The notes beneath the pieces were generated by a model. The model did no database searches. It was not told where the DNA came from and saw nothing but the letters and a program-made list of their open reading frames with translations. From contig NZ_JVEE01000015.1 of assembly GCF_001073155.1 (NCBI RefSeq), positions 34,981-81,407 of the forward strand: 46,427 nucleotides of DNA, in the 5' to 3' direction. Each line of letters starts with the position of its first letter. Position 1 is the first letter of the stretch. Source of the stretch: Streptococcus parasanguinis (lineage in GTDB: Bacteria > Bacillota > Bacilli > Lactobacillales > Streptococcaceae). The translations under genes and the position numbers were made by a program. Of the stretch, positions 1 through 8,602 are shown piece after piece.

Positions 1-71
1 CCTACTCAACTGTGCGGAGGTGGGACGACGAAATCGAATTCTAACGAATTACCGATTTCTGTCCCACTCTC
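1..71. repeat. Dispersed repeat, partial copy A
   Basis: These 71 bases are identical to 20211-20281. They are the distal end of a longer repeat seen more fully at 20105-20281, which starts with AGAGGCTGGGAC and ends with GTCCCACTCT. The window edge cuts the rest. The copy lies directly downstream of the lepA stop codon, as expected for an intergenic repeat. Any short open frames across it are not credible genes. Confidence 0.85.
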
Positions 72-77
72 TAATTG

Positions 78-1904
78 TTATTCTTCATCCATTGACAAGA
101 CAGATAAGAAGGCTTCCTGTGGTACTTCTACAGATCCAATTGCCTTCATCCGTTTCTTACCAGCTTTTTGTTTTTCAAGAAGCTTGCGTTTCCGTGAGAC
201 GTCCCCACCATAACACTTGGCCAAGACGTTCTTACGAAGGGCCTTGATATCTGTACGGGCCACGATCTTATGACCGATCGCCGCTTGGATAGGCACTTCA
301 AACTGTTGACGAGGGATAATCTTCTTGAGTTTCTCAACGATCAACTTACCACGTTCATAGGCAAAGTCCTTGTGAACGATAAAGCTGAGGGCATCGACAG
401 TATCGCCATTGAGAAGGATATCCATTTTGACCAATTTAGAAGGACGGTATTCAGACAACTCATAGTCAAAGCTCGCATAGCCACGAGTAGAGGATTTCAA
501 TTTATCAAAGAAATCAAAGACAATTTCCGCAAGTGGGATTTGATAGATGACATTCACCCGATTTTCATCGATGTAATCCATGGTCACAAAATCTCCACGT
601 TTGCGTTGGGCTAATTCCATAACAGCTCCAACAAACTCTTGTGGCACCATGATTTGGGCTTTGACATAAGGTTCTTCGATCGAAGCGATCTTGGTTGGAT
701 CTGGAAACTCAGAAGGGTTGGAGACATCCAGTGCTTCTCCATCTGTCAAATTGACCTTGTAGATTACAGACGGTGCTGTCATGATCAAGTCAATGTTGAA
801 CTCGCGCTCCAAGCGCTCTTGGATAACGTCCATATGAAGAAGTCCCAAGAAACCACAACGGAAACCAAATCCAAGAGCTTGAGAAGTTTCTGGTTCAAAT
901 TGAAGGCTGGCATCATTCAATTGCAATTTTTCCAAGGCTTCACGAAGGTCATTGTATTTATTGGATTCAATCGGATAAAGACCTGCAAAGACCATCGGAT
1001 TCATCTGCTTGTATCCATGTAGCGGCTCGCTTGCTGGATTGGTCGCTAGGGTCACCGTATCCCCGACACGGGTATCCGCAACGGTCTTGATAGAGGCCGC
1101 AATATAGCCAACGTCTCCCGTCGCAAGGAAATCACGTCCAACTGCTTTAGGAGTAAAAATCCCAACTTCAGTGACATCAAAGGTCTTGCCATTGCTCATG
1201 AGCTGGATCTTATCGCCCGGTTTAACCATTCCATTGACCACTCGGACCTGAAGGATTACCCCACGATAGGCATCATAAACGGAGTCAAAGATCAAGGCTT
1301 GAAGAGGGGCTTCAACATCACCCGTCGGTGCTGGAACTTTCTCAACGATCTGCTCCAAAATCTCTTCAATCCCGATACCAGCCTTGGCAGAGGCTAGGAC
1401 AGCTTCACTAGCATCCAGACCGATGACATCTTCTACTTCTGTGCGCACCCGTTCTGGATCTGCAGCTGGCAAGTCAATCTTATTAATGACTGGCAGGATT
1501 TCCAAATCATTGTCCAGCGCTAAGTAGACATTGGCTAGAGTCTGGGCTTCAATCCCTTGAGCGGCATCCACCACAAGAATGGCACCTTCACAGGCAGCGA
1601 GCGAACGCGAAACCTCATAGGTAAAGTCCACGTGTCCTGGTGTGTCAATCAAGTGGAAGATATAGGTTTCCCCATCTTTAGCCGTGTAGTTCAACTCGAT
1701 GGCATTCAGCTTGATGGTAATCCCACGTTCCCGCTCTAGGTCCATACTGTCTAGGAGTTGGGCTTGCATCTCCCGACTAGACACAGTTTCGGTTTTTTCT
1801 AAAATTCGATCGGCCAAGGTTGACTTTCCATGGTCAATATGGGCGATGATCGAGAAGTTCCGAATCTTCTCTTGTCGTTTTTTTAATTCTTCAAAATTTG
1901 GCAT
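78..1904 (-). CDS. lepA: Elongation factor 4 (LepA), ribosome back-translocase GTPase
   Basis: LepA/EF4 is an EF-G-like GTPase that acts on stalled or mistranslocated ribosomes. The G1 loop reads AHIDHGKST near residue 19, G3 is DTPGH and G4 is NKID. The LepA-specific C-terminal domain is complete, ending VLSMDEE. The 608-residue length matches streptococcal LepA. I chose the ATG at 1904 ([13 protein letters not shown]) because AGGAAG lies eight bases upstream and orthologues begin there; an in-frame upstream start would add 12 unconserved residues. The gene stands alone between repeat copy A and the GNAT gene, with its own extended -10 promoter. Nothing unusual was seen in the protein. Confidence 0.97.
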   Translation of the reverse strand: MPNFEELKKRQEKIRNFSIIAHIDHGKSTLADRILEKTETVSSREMQAQLLDSMDLERERGITIKLNAIELNYTAKDGETYIFHLIDTPGHVDFTYEVSRSLAACEGAILVVDAAQGIEAQTLANVYLALDNDLEILPVINKIDLPAADPERVRTEVEDVIGLDASEAVLASAKAGIGIEEILEQIVEKVPAPTGDVEAPLQALIFDSVYDAYRGVILQVRVVNGMVKPGDKIQLMSNGKTFDVTEVGIFTPKAVGRDFLATGDVGYIAASIKTVADTRVGDTVTLATNPASEPLHGYKQMNPMVFAGLYPIESNKYNDLREALEKLQLNDASLQFEPETSQALGFGFRCGFLGLLHMDVIQERLEREFNIDLIMTAPSVIYKVNLTDGEALDVSNPSEFPDPTKIASIEEPYVKAQIMVPQEFVGAVMELAQRKRGDFVTMDYIDENRVNVIYQIPLAEIVFDFFDKLKSSTRGYASFDYELSEYRPSKLVKMDILLNGDTVDALSFIVHKDFAYERGKLIVEKLKKIIPRQQFEVPIQAAIGHKIVARTDIKALRKNVLAKCYGGDVSRKRKLLEKQKAGKKRMKAIGSVEVPQEAFLSVLSMDEE

Positions 1905-1938
1905 AATCATCTTCCTAGTAAAATTAATCGTACTCTTC

Positions 1939-1947
1939 ATTATAACA
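1939..1947 (-). promoter_or_regulatory. Extended -10 promoter of lepA
   Basis: On the minus strand TGTTATAAT fits an extended -10 (TGnTATAAT). It lies about 35 bases before the lepA ATG and directly follows the T-tract of the upstream gene's terminator, so terminator and promoter are packed together. No good -35 was found. Confidence 0.5.
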
Positions 1948-1972
1948 AAAAAGATAGGCCTTTGCCTATCTT
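1946..1972 (-). terminator. Rho-independent terminator of the GNAT gene
   Basis: On the minus strand a nine-base stem (AAGATAGGC with GCCTATCTT, loop AAAG) is followed by TTTTTTG. It overlaps the GNAT stop codon and separates that gene from lepA. Confidence 0.85.
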
Positions 1973-2408
1973 AATTCATTATTTTCAAAAATCGCTTCTG
2001 CGTTTTATTTCCCTCATAACCTAAGCGTTCGTAAAAGATATGGGCTTCTTTTCGATGAGATGCAGAATTTAAACGGATAAAAGCATAATGCTTGCTTTTG
2101 GCAAGATCTTCTACTCGCTCCATCAATTGGCGACCGATCCCACGTCCTTGAGCAGATGGAAAAACCGCTAGACCCAAAATATTCAGACCGGCGTCACTAT
2201 AGAGGCTTTCATAAACTTCTGCCTCCACATAACCAAGAATATTTCCTGTTTGGTCCTCCTCATAAACAAAGCAAAAATGATCCGAATCTGGCGAATTAAA
2301 TTTATCAATCTGAGCTGCCACTTTCTCAAGGGTTGAATCATACCCCAATGCTTGGTGACATAAATCTCTAATTTCACCTGCATCTTTGACTTGAACAGTA
2401 CGAATCAT
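1971..2408 (-). CDS. GNAT-family N-acetyltransferase
   Basis: A 145-residue single-domain protein of the GCN5-related acetyltransferase fold, which transfers acetyl groups from acetyl-CoA to amines. The acetyl-CoA loop is visible as QGRGIGRQL near residue 92, preceded by the strand LGLAVFPS. The C-terminal HIFYERLGY motif is typical of the fold. The substrate cannot be told. The start is supported by an unusual tandem ribosome binding site, GGAGGTGGAGGT, directly before the ATG; the distal GGAGG has the proper spacing of seven. The gene is monocistronic, with a terminator overlapping its stop codon. Confidence 0.85.
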   Translation of the reverse strand: MIRTVQVKDAGEIRDLCHQALGYDSTLEKVAAQIDKFNSPDSDHFCFVYEEDQTGNILGYVEAEVYESLYSDAGLNILGLAVFPSAQGRGIGRQLMERVEDLAKSKHYAFIRLNSASHRKEAHIFYERLGYEGNKTQKRFLKIMN

Positions 2409-2544
2409 ACCTCCACCTCCATGAACTCTTTGGTTTTATCTTAGACCTTTTTCCTCAAAAAGTAAAGGAATACCAAATAAAATCAAAAAAGAAAATCCGA
2501 TTTAGATCAAATTCATATTTTTTCGCATTTCTCAGGGATTTCTA

Positions 2545-2573
2545 TTTACTTTTTCGATTTAATTCATTATAAT
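2545..2573 (+). promoter_or_regulatory. Promoter of the repressor-HAD-pepT operon
   Basis: TTTACT and a perfect TATAAT are separated by 17 bases. The -10 lies about 30 bases before the TTG start of the S24-type regulator, so autoregulation is plausible. Confidence 0.7.
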
Positions 2574-2603
2574 AGTAAGGGTAAATACAAGGAGGTGAGT
2601 AGG

Positions 2604-3359
2604 TTGGCCAGAGGTCGTGGAAAGGCAAGCCCTCAAGACAAAGAGGCATTACGGATTATATCGGAAAAAATCAGAGAATTACTGAAAGAACAAGGAAAAA
2701 AACAGATCGAATTATCTCGTATTACTGGAATCCCTGCAAGTACCCTGACTGGATATGTAAAAGGAACTTCTCTTCCCGTTCCTGAAAATTTAGAGAAGAT
2801 TGCAGCCTTTTTCCAGGTAGCAGTTGCTGATATTGACCCTCGATTGCGCAATGATTTTGTGGTCATTGATTCAGAGATTGAACGATTATATAAACAGCTC
2901 GATGAAGGAAATCAAGAAAATCTTCTTTCTTACGGAAAGAGTCTCTTGACCCATCAGAAAGAAAGACAGAAAATTGAAAAGCAATACCACTCTTATTCTG
3001 TCTATGATTCTTTTGCAGCTTACCAAAATCAGAAGCAAGCTGATATCGTCTGGTTTGATCAAAAGATTCCTTACGATTTGGCTTTTTGGATTCATACGGA
3101 TTCCCTCGAGCCTAAATACGAAAAAGGGGCGGTTGTGTTAATCAAGCAAACCTATTATGATCAAGCAGGGGCAATTTATGCCATTGATTTTGACGGGCAA
3201 ACGTTGATCAAACGTGTCTTTCGTGAGGCCAACGGTATTCGACTGGTTTCCCTCAATAAGAAATATAATGATCAGATCATTCTACTAGATGAGGAACCTG
3301 GAGTGATTGGAAAAGTGATTGATGGCTTTGTGCCTCTTGATTTGGAGGAAATCAAATGA
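2604..3359 (+). CDS. XRE-family repressor with S24 (LexA/HdiR-like) C-terminal domain
   Basis: A 251-residue two-domain regulator. Residues about 15-70 form a Cro/CI helix-turn-helix (KKQIELSRITGIPAST, then GYVKGTSLPVP). The C-terminal third resembles the S24 peptidase fold of LexA, HdiR and phage CI: DSLEP carries the candidate nucleophilic serine and TLIKRV the candidate lysine. Such proteins self-cleave on DNA damage or other stress and relieve repression, but no clear Ala-Gly cleavage site was identified. I chose the TTG at 2604 (MARGRGKAS) because GGAGG lies eight bases upstream; the GTG at 2595 overlaps that site. Its stop overlaps the next ATG (ATGA), so translation is coupled to the phosphatase and pepT. 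Confidence 0.85.
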   Translation: MARGRGKASPQDKEALRIISEKIRELLKEQGKKQIELSRITGIPASTLTGYVKGTSLPVPENLEKIAAFFQVAVADIDPRLRNDFVVIDSEIERLYKQLDEGNQENLLSYGKSLLTHQKERQKIEKQYHSYSVYDSFAAYQNQKQADIVWFDQKIPYDLAFWIHTDSLEPKYEKGAVVLIKQTYYDQAGAIYAIDFDGQTLIKRVFREANGIRLVSLNKKYNDQIILLDEEPGVIGKVIDGFVPLDLEEIK

Positions 3360-4177
3360 TTAAATTAATTGCGATTGACTTGGACGGAACTCTTTTGCAT
3401 GAGGATAAGACTCTCTCTACAGGCAATATTGAAGCCCTTCATAAAGCCCATCAAGCCGGCTATGACATTGTGATCTGTACGGGGCGCCCCTTAGCGGGTG
3501 TACGGCCTATCTTTGAAGAGATTGGTCTTCCTGATGGCAACTACTATATGATTATCAATAATGGGTGTACAACCTTGTCTACTCAGAATTGGGAAATCAT
3601 TGGCAAGGAAGAGTTGAGTCTTGAGGACATGCACCGCTTGCATGTTTTGACGGAAGATACAGACGTCCAGCTAACCTTATTTGATATGGATCACTACCTA
3701 GTGGTCGCACCTGAAGCTAGTGAACTTGTCACGATGGATGCGGGTATTGTTAACTATAAACCGACACCTATTTCATTAGAAAATCTACCAAACTACCTCC
3801 CTATTTTTCAAGCCATGTACGTAGGAGATCCTTCTGCTATTGATGCCTTCCAAGCTCAGTACGAGACTGCATTAGAAGCCGATTTTAACACCGTACGTTC
3901 ACAGGATATCTTGTTTGAAATCCTTCCAAAAGGCGCGAGCAAGGCTTCTGCTCTTCAGGCATTAAGTCAAACATTAGGCTACAGCAGAGAACAGGTTATG
4001 GCTCTTGGAGATGCCAATAATGACCTTGAAATGCTACGTTTTGCTGGTTACAGCGTCGCTATGGGAAATGGAAATACTGCTGTCAAGGAAATCGCAGACT
4101 TCATCACCCTGACCAATGATGAGGATGGCGTGGCCCATGCTATTCACAAATTAATTGAAACTGAAAAAGGAGAATGA
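3356..4177 (+). CDS. Cof-type HAD-IIB phosphatase
   Basis: A 273-residue haloacid dehalogenase-family hydrolase of the Cof/YidA type, cytoplasmic enzymes that dephosphorylate sugar phosphates, nucleotides or FMN. Motif I is DLDGTLL near residue 8 with the nucleophilic Asp; the C-terminal motif [10 protein letters not shown] supplies the magnesium-binding acids. A large cap lies between, as in type IIB members. The start overlaps the repressor stop (ATGA), and the stop lies beside the pepT start, so this is the middle gene of a three-gene operon. The exact substrate cannot be told. Confidence 0.9.
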   Translation: MIKLIAIDLDGTLLHEDKTLSTGNIEALHKAHQAGYDIVICTGRPLAGVRPIFEEIGLPDGNYYMIINNGCTTLSTQNWEIIGKEELSLEDMHRLHVLTEDTDVQLTLFDMDHYLVVAPEASELVTMDAGIVNYKPTPISLENLPNYLPIFQAMYVGDPSAIDAFQAQYETALEADFNTVRSQDILFEILPKGASKASALQALSQTLGYSREQVMALGDANNDLEMLRFAGYSVAMGNGNTAVKEIADFITLTNDEDGVAHAIHKLIETEKGE

Positions 4178-4179
4178 CC

Positions 4180-5400
4180 ATGAAATACCAAAATTTGTTG
4201 GACCGTTTTATTACCTATGTAAAGGTTAACACACGTTCAGACGAAAACTCTACAACCACTCCAAGTACCCAATCACAGGTTGATTTTGCAACAAATGTAT
4301 TGATCCCTGAGATGAAACGCGTGGGTCTTCAAAACGTCTACTATTTGCCAAACGGCTATGCTATTGGAACGCTTCCAGCTAATGATCCAAGCTTTACACG
4401 CAAGATTGGATTTATCTCTCACATGGATACCGCTGACTTCAATGCCGAAAATGTCAATCCACAAATCGTTGAGAATTATGATGGGGGTGTCATTACCCTT
4501 GGTGACTCTGGTTTCACACTCGATCCAGCCGATTTTGCTCATTTGAACAACTACAAGGGACAAACCTTGATCACGACGGATGGTACTACTCTTCTGGGTG
4601 CAGACGATAAGTCAGGTATCGCTGAAATCATGACAGCTATTGAATACCTGACAGCTCATCCTGAAATCAAACACGGAGAAATCCGTGTTGGCTTTGGTCC
4701 AGATGAAGAAATCGGAGTTGGGGCAGATCAATTTGATGCAGAGGATTTTGACGTAGACTTTGCCTATACTGTCGATGGGGGTCCTCTTGGAGAGCTTCAA
4801 TACGAAACCTTCTCAGCAGCTGGGGCTGAAATTACCTTCAAAGGACGCAATGTCCACCCAGGTACAGCCAAAGGTCAAATGATCAACGCTCTTCAATTGG
4901 CCATTGATTTCCATAACAAACTCCCTGAAGGAGCACGTCCAGAATTAACCGAAGGCTATGAAGGCTTCTACCACTTGATGAACATCGATGGAACTGTCGA
5001 GGAAGCAAGTGCTAGCTACATCATTCGGGACTTTGAAACTGAAAGCTTTGAGAAACGCAAAGACCTCATGAAATCTATTGCTGATCAGATGAATGCGGAA
5101 CTCGGTATCGAACGTGTTCTCCTCACCCTCAAAGATCAGTACTATAACATGAAGCAAGTGATTGAAAAAGATATGACACCGATTACCCTTGCTAAGGAAG
5201 TCATGGAAGATCTTGGAATCACTCCAATCATTGAACCGATCCGCGGTGGTACAGATGGATCTAAAATTTCCTTTATGGGGATTCCAACACCAAATATCTT
5301 TGCCGGTGGCGAAAACATGCATGGTCGCTTTGAATACGTTAGCCTCCAAACCATGGAACGCGCAGTTGATACCATTATCGGTATTGTGACCAAAAAATAA
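4180..5400 (+). CDS. pepT: Peptidase T (tripeptide aminopeptidase)
   Basis: PepT is a cytoplasmic di-zinc M20B aminopeptidase that removes the N-terminal residue of tripeptides, releasing amino acids from imported peptides. Visible metal and catalytic motifs are [28 protein letters not shown] and [11 protein letters not shown]. At 406 residues it is full length. I chose the ATG at 4180 ([10 protein letters not shown]) because GGAG lies seven bases before it; the ATG at 4174 overlaps the upstream stop and is badly spaced. It is the last gene of the repressor-HAD-pepT operon and is followed by a hairpin. Confidence 0.96.
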   Translation: MKYQNLLDRFITYVKVNTRSDENSTTTPSTQSQVDFATNVLIPEMKRVGLQNVYYLPNGYAIGTLPANDPSFTRKIGFISHMDTADFNAENVNPQIVENYDGGVITLGDSGFTLDPADFAHLNNYKGQTLITTDGTTLLGADDKSGIAEIMTAIEYLTAHPEIKHGEIRVGFGPDEEIGVGADQFDAEDFDVDFAYTVDGGPLGELQYETFSAAGAEITFKGRNVHPGTAKGQMINALQLAIDFHNKLPEGARPELTEGYEGFYHLMNIDGTVEEASASYIIRDFETESFEKRKDLMKSIADQMNAELGIERVLLTLKDQYYNMKQVIEKDMTPITLAKEVMEDLGITPIIEPIRGGTDGSKISFMGIPTPNIFAGGENMHGRFEYVSLQTMERAVDTIIGIVTKK

Positions 5401-5408
5401 GAAACAAA

Positions 5409-5439
5409 AAAGGATTCGGATTATACATCCAAATCCTTT
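5409..5439 (+). terminator. Hairpin downstream of pepT
   Basis: AAAGGATTCGGA and TCCAAATCCTTT form a stem with one mismatch and a seven-base loop. The trailing T-run is short, so termination strength is uncertain. A near copy of this hairpin occurs at 5623-5651, on the other side of the palindromic repeat. Confidence 0.55.
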
Positions 5440-5461
5440 AAATATAATTGAGAATGTACCG

Positions 5462-5597
5462 AAACTTTCCGCTGTGAGAAAAGTGCCTGAAACAATTACG
5501 TTTCAAGCACTCGGAATTATTGAGACCTTAGGCTCAATAATTAGTCATGGAACTTCTACGAAGTTCGCTGACGTCCGTCCTCACCCAAGGAAAGTTT
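5462..5597 (-). repeat. Modular palindromic repeat, copy 1 (136 bp)
   Basis: The element is bounded by AAACTTTCC and GGAAAGTTT as inverted ends. Read on the minus strand it contains three hairpins: GAACTTC/GAAGTTC; a variable stem AATTATTGAG/CTCAATAATT around the loop CCTAAGGT; and GTGCTTGAAAC/GTTTCAGGCAC. Copies at 11037-11283 and 28775-28910 share ends, order and loop. It resembles BOX elements of pneumococci in being modular and intergenic, but I cannot assign it to a named family. The surrounding gap (5401-5650) holds only this repeat and two hairpins. Confidence 0.8.
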
Positions 5598-5622
5598 TAA
5601 AATATAATTTTATTTTCAATCT

Positions 5623-5651
5623 AAGGATTCGGATAGGTTGTCCGGATCCTT
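5623..5651 (-). terminator. Hairpin downstream of the carB-like gene
   Basis: AAGGATTCGGA and TCCGGATCCTT pair with one wobble around a seven-base loop, directly at the stop codon of the carB-like gene. There is no clear T-tract on the minus strand, so it may be a weak or bidirectional terminator. It is nearly the same hairpin as at 5409-5439. Confidence 0.4.
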
Positions 5652-7390
5652 TATTGTAGGTTAGAAAGCTTGACAATTTCTTTGACCTGATCAATGGTCT
5701 GAATCAGGCGAAGGCTTGTCTCATTGATCGAAAGATAATAAACTTTATCTGCCAATGATTCTGTAAAAGGACGATTTGTGAGTAAGATCACCTGTTGTCC
5801 TTTTTCTTTCAGCTCTTTCGCCTTCTTTCGCACCTTTTGGTAAAAACTCTCATCGCAGATTTCTAGATCATCCACCAAGACACAAGCAGCATCCAAACTC
5901 AATGATTCATTGGTTCCGTTTTGGGTCAGATAATAGGCTGCTCCCGCTTTGACCTCATATAAGCCAGCTGATGGCTCAACTGGAAAAAAGGCTGGACTTG
6001 TCTCAGCCTCTAGTCCTTTATCTAACTCCACTAGATTGGCCAAGACCTGCAAATAAACAGGTGCTAATTTACTCAAATCCAAGAGTTCCTCAAACTCAAA
6101 ACCACGTTTCAAAGCTTCTAAGATATAGAAGAGCCGGTGTGGCATATGACGAGCAATTTTCTGGATTAATTCATCATCGCTCATTTCCTCAGGAAGGATG
6201 GTCAGCAAGTTCTTATCTTTAATGGTTTCTAGGGCTTGTTGATAAGCTTCATCGATTCTCTTCCCAAATCCATAAACTGCCCCATAAGAGTGAATTTGGG
6301 TATTGAGACGGGCATTTTTAGCAGCATCAGAAAAAATCGGGATCTTAAAGAAGATATAGTCCAAACTCGGTTCGTAAACGGCCTTTAAATCCTTTAATAA
6401 GGGATGAGGCAAATGCTCGAGAGAGCGCCCTAATTGTAACTGAACTCCTTGCTCAAACAAGGAATAGCCCAAGCCCATAGAGGCCATCGAGATACTATCG
6501 GAAGCAAATGGATTAACCTCTAGAATATAAAAAGCATAACTCGTCGGATCAAGAGCAAACTTGATCGAAATGGCTCCTGTCAGCTTCAGATAGCGACTGA
6601 TGTGGATTGCTGCTTCACGAAGATTTTGAAACTCCCGGTCAGTCAGGGTAACCGCTGGCATGAATTGGTAAGAGTCACTGGAGTGGATCCCAACAGGATC
6701 AATGCTTTCAATAGAGGCCGCCAAGTAGTGATTGTCTTCACGATCCCGCATGACTACAAAATCCAGTTCCTTAAAGCCATAGGTCGAAAACTCCAGCAAA
6801 CACTGCTGACTTGGAGAAACCGAAAGTCCCATTTCTACAGCTTCGCACAAGTCATCCAGGTTATGAGCGATCTTTCGCCCTTGCCCTTGCTTACTCGCTA
6901 CTGGCCAGATCATAATAGGAAATTGAATGCCTTCAGAAAACTCGATAGCTTCTCGAACTGAGCTCACCAGTGCTGAAGCAGGTACCTGATAGCCCAGCTC
7001 TTGAAAGAGACGTCGTTGATCTGCCTGCTGATAAAAGGTCCGGTAGCGTTGGAGGCTTGGTCCGACAATCATGATCGATGCATCTTTGAAAAATCCAGTT
7101 TCTTCCAAACGAAACAAGAGATTCAAAATCTGTTTGTCCGCAAAAGGTAGGAGCAAGCGAGATCCAGTATAAGAAAGAAGAGTCGTCCTAAGAGCATCCA
7201 GCTTGAGCTTACTAACTACAACTATATCTGCAGCTTCTTGGGTGATAGCATTTTCTTCGCCCAAGTAAAGGACAAGAGCATTCCCATCCTTGGCATTGAG
7301 TTTTTGTGCTTCATTTACCGCAGCCAAAAGGCTAATATCCTGATAAGAATCTCCACACAGGAGAAGCAATTTCTGGTTTTGTTTCATCAT
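5651..7390 (-). CDS. Degenerate half-length CarB-like protein (predicted pseudoenzyme)
   Basis: A 579-residue homologue of the carbamoyl-phosphate synthase large subunit, which is normally about 1,060 residues with two ATP-grasp halves. This protein keeps one ATP-grasp domain (about 105-310), the middle domain, and only the eroded beginning of the second half. Recognisable stretches include VGPSL, SIESIDPVGIH and LEVNPF. Residues needed for bicarbonate phosphorylation are changed: Trp162 for E. coli Arg129, Lys277 for the metal ligand Gln285, Phe295 and Asp298 for Arg303 and Arg306. The N-terminal glycine-rich loop is lost. Yet the frame is intact and starts at ATGA overlapping the carA-like stop, so it seems to be translated. 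I infer a non-catalytic or altered role, not carbamoyl phosphate synthesis. Confidence 0.8.
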   Translation of the reverse strand: MMKQNQKLLLLCGDSYQDISLLAAVNEAQKLNAKDGNALVLYLGEENAITQEAADIVVVSKLKLDALRTTLLSYTGSRLLLPFADKQILNLLFRLEETGFFKDASIMIVGPSLQRYRTFYQQADQRRLFQELGYQVPASALVSSVREAIEFSEGIQFPIMIWPVASKQGQGRKIAHNLDDLCEAVEMGLSVSPSQQCLLEFSTYGFKELDFVVMRDREDNHYLAASIESIDPVGIHSSDSYQFMPAVTLTDREFQNLREAAIHISRYLKLTGAISIKFALDPTSYAFYILEVNPFASDSISMASMGLGYSLFEQGVQLQLGRSLEHLPHPLLKDLKAVYEPSLDYIFFKIPIFSDAAKNARLNTQIHSYGAVYGFGKRIDEAYQQALETIKDKNLLTILPEEMSDDELIQKIARHMPHRLFYILEALKRGFEFEELLDLSKLAPVYLQVLANLVELDKGLEAETSPAFFPVEPSAGLYEVKAGAAYYLTQNGTNESLSLDAACVLVDDLEICDESFYQKVRKKAKELKEKGQQVILLTNRPFTESLADKVYYLSINETSLRLIQTIDQVKEIVKLSNLQ

Positions 7391-8478
7391 TCCTTCTCCC
7401 TTCTACTTTCGTGAATTTTGGCATCAATCAACTCTAAAAATTCATCGTAAAAATAGAGATTTTCTCTTGGACCTGGACTAGCATCTACTTGGAATTGAAC
7501 CCCTAAAATTGGTTGGTAACGATGACGAAAAGCTTCAATACTATGGTCATTGACGTTTTCATGCGTGACCAATAAATCATGGGGCAGGCTATCGCGTGCT
7601 ATACTATACAAGTGATTTTGACTGGTTATCTCGATTTTTCCTGTCGCAATTTCACGCACGGGAATATTTAAACCGAAATGCCCAACTTCCATAGGGGCCA
7701 GCTCAGCGCCGTAAGCTTGTGCCAACAACTGAGCTCCCAAGCCCATACCCCAGATCGGAATCTGACCGTTGAGCTTTTTGATCAAGCGGCAAAGTTTTTT
7801 CACCTGATGGGGATCGCCTGGCCCACTGGATAAAATAACCCCATCTGGTTGCTGCTCCATCAGTTCAGCATAAGAGATATCATAGGAATAAACTGTCACA
7901 TTACAGTCCCTTTGACTCAGCTGACGTAAGACAGAGTGCTTGACCCCTAGATCAATCAAGGCAATACTCTTTCCAAAACCAGGTACAGCATAGGCTGTTT
8001 TGGTCGAGACTTGACGCACTTGGTCTTTTGGAAGGACTGTCGCTCGCAACTGATCCAAGATATGCTCGATCGAATCCCCCTTATTAATAACAGTTGCCTT
8101 CATCCGTCCATACTTGCGGACAATTTTTGCCACCTGTCTCGTATCAATCCCTACAATACCAGGAATTTTTTTTCGCTTCAAGAATTCATCCAAAGTCATC
8201 TGCTGCCGCCAATTGCTCGGCATCTCCACCAGATGCTGAACGACTACTGCTAAACAAGTGGGCGTAATCGATTCAGAATCATCCCGATTGATCCCTGTTG
8301 CGCCAATAACTGGAAAGGTAAAGGAGAGGATCTGGCCACTAAAAGCCTGATCCGTGATCAATTCTTGATAGCCTGTCATGGCTGTCGTAAAGACCAATTC
8401 ACCAGTCACATATAAGTCTGCACCAAAGGCTTCTCCTTCAAATACAGTCCCATCCTCTAGGACCAATAAACGTTTCAT
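7387..8478 (-). CDS. CarA-like protein lacking the glutaminase Cys and His (predicted pseudoenzyme)
   Basis: A 363-residue full-length homologue of the carbamoyl-phosphate synthase small subunit, which hydrolyses glutamine and channels ammonia to CarB. Both domains are present: the N-terminal domain (GYQELITD) and the class I glutamine amidotransferase domain (SSGPGDP, TSQNH). The catalytic Cys of GICLGHQ is Gly246 here (GMGLGAQ), and the catalytic His of QxHP is Gln330 (VQFQVDASPGP). The glutamine pocket is also altered (GHFGLN; QNHLYS). Glutaminase activity is therefore not expected. The start has GGAGGGG eight bases upstream. The gene overlaps the carB-like gene by four bases and follows pyrB, the normal carAB position in streptococcal pyr operons. 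Confidence 0.85.
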   Translation of the reverse strand: MKRLLVLEDGTVFEGEAFGADLYVTGELVFTTAMTGYQELITDQAFSGQILSFTFPVIGATGINRDDSESITPTCLAVVVQHLVEMPSNWRQQMTLDEFLKRKKIPGIVGIDTRQVAKIVRKYGRMKATVINKGDSIEHILDQLRATVLPKDQVRQVSTKTAYAVPGFGKSIALIDLGVKHSVLRQLSQRDCNVTVYSYDISYAELMEQQPDGVILSSGPGDPHQVKKLCRLIKKLNGQIPIWGMGLGAQLLAQAYGAELAPMEVGHFGLNIPVREIATGKIEITSQNHLYSIARDSLPHDLLVTHENVNDHSIEAFRHRYQPILGVQFQVDASPGPRENLYFYDEFLELIDAKIHESRREKE

Positions 8479-8508
8479 CGAACCCCTCCCTTCTTTTACA
8501 CTAGTCCA

Positions 8509-8517
8509 ATTTTATCA
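8509..8517 (-). promoter_or_regulatory. Possible extended -10 promoter of the carA-like gene
   Basis: On the minus strand TGATAAAAT fits an extended -10, about 30 bases before the carA-like ATG and just after a possible terminator. No -35 is evident. If active, it would transcribe the two car-like genes separately from pyrB. Confidence 0.4.
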
Positions 8518-8526
8518 TAGTTCCTC

Positions 8527-8583
8527 AAAAAAAGGAAAGTCAGATTCCATGTAGCTCTCTACTCTGTCCTCTTTCTTTCCTTT
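8527..8583 (-). terminator. Possible terminator between pyrB and the carA-like gene
   Basis: On the minus strand AAAGGAAAG and CTTTCCTTT can pair across a 35-base loop, followed by a run of T. The long loop makes this uncertain, but it sits just after the pyrB stop codon. Confidence 0.4.
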
Positions 8584-8602
8584 CAATGAATTGTCAGTTA
8601 TC

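Noticed and set aside
5474-5659. A 61-codon plus-strand open frame downstream of pepT
   Set aside because: It is made from palindromic repeat copy 1 and has no protein-like composition or start signal.
5651-7390. Sequencing error or simple frameshift explaining the short CarB
   Set aside because: The protein has its own coherent C-terminal end derived from the start of the second CarB half, followed by a hairpin, and no continuation of CarB is found in any frame downstream (5401-5650).
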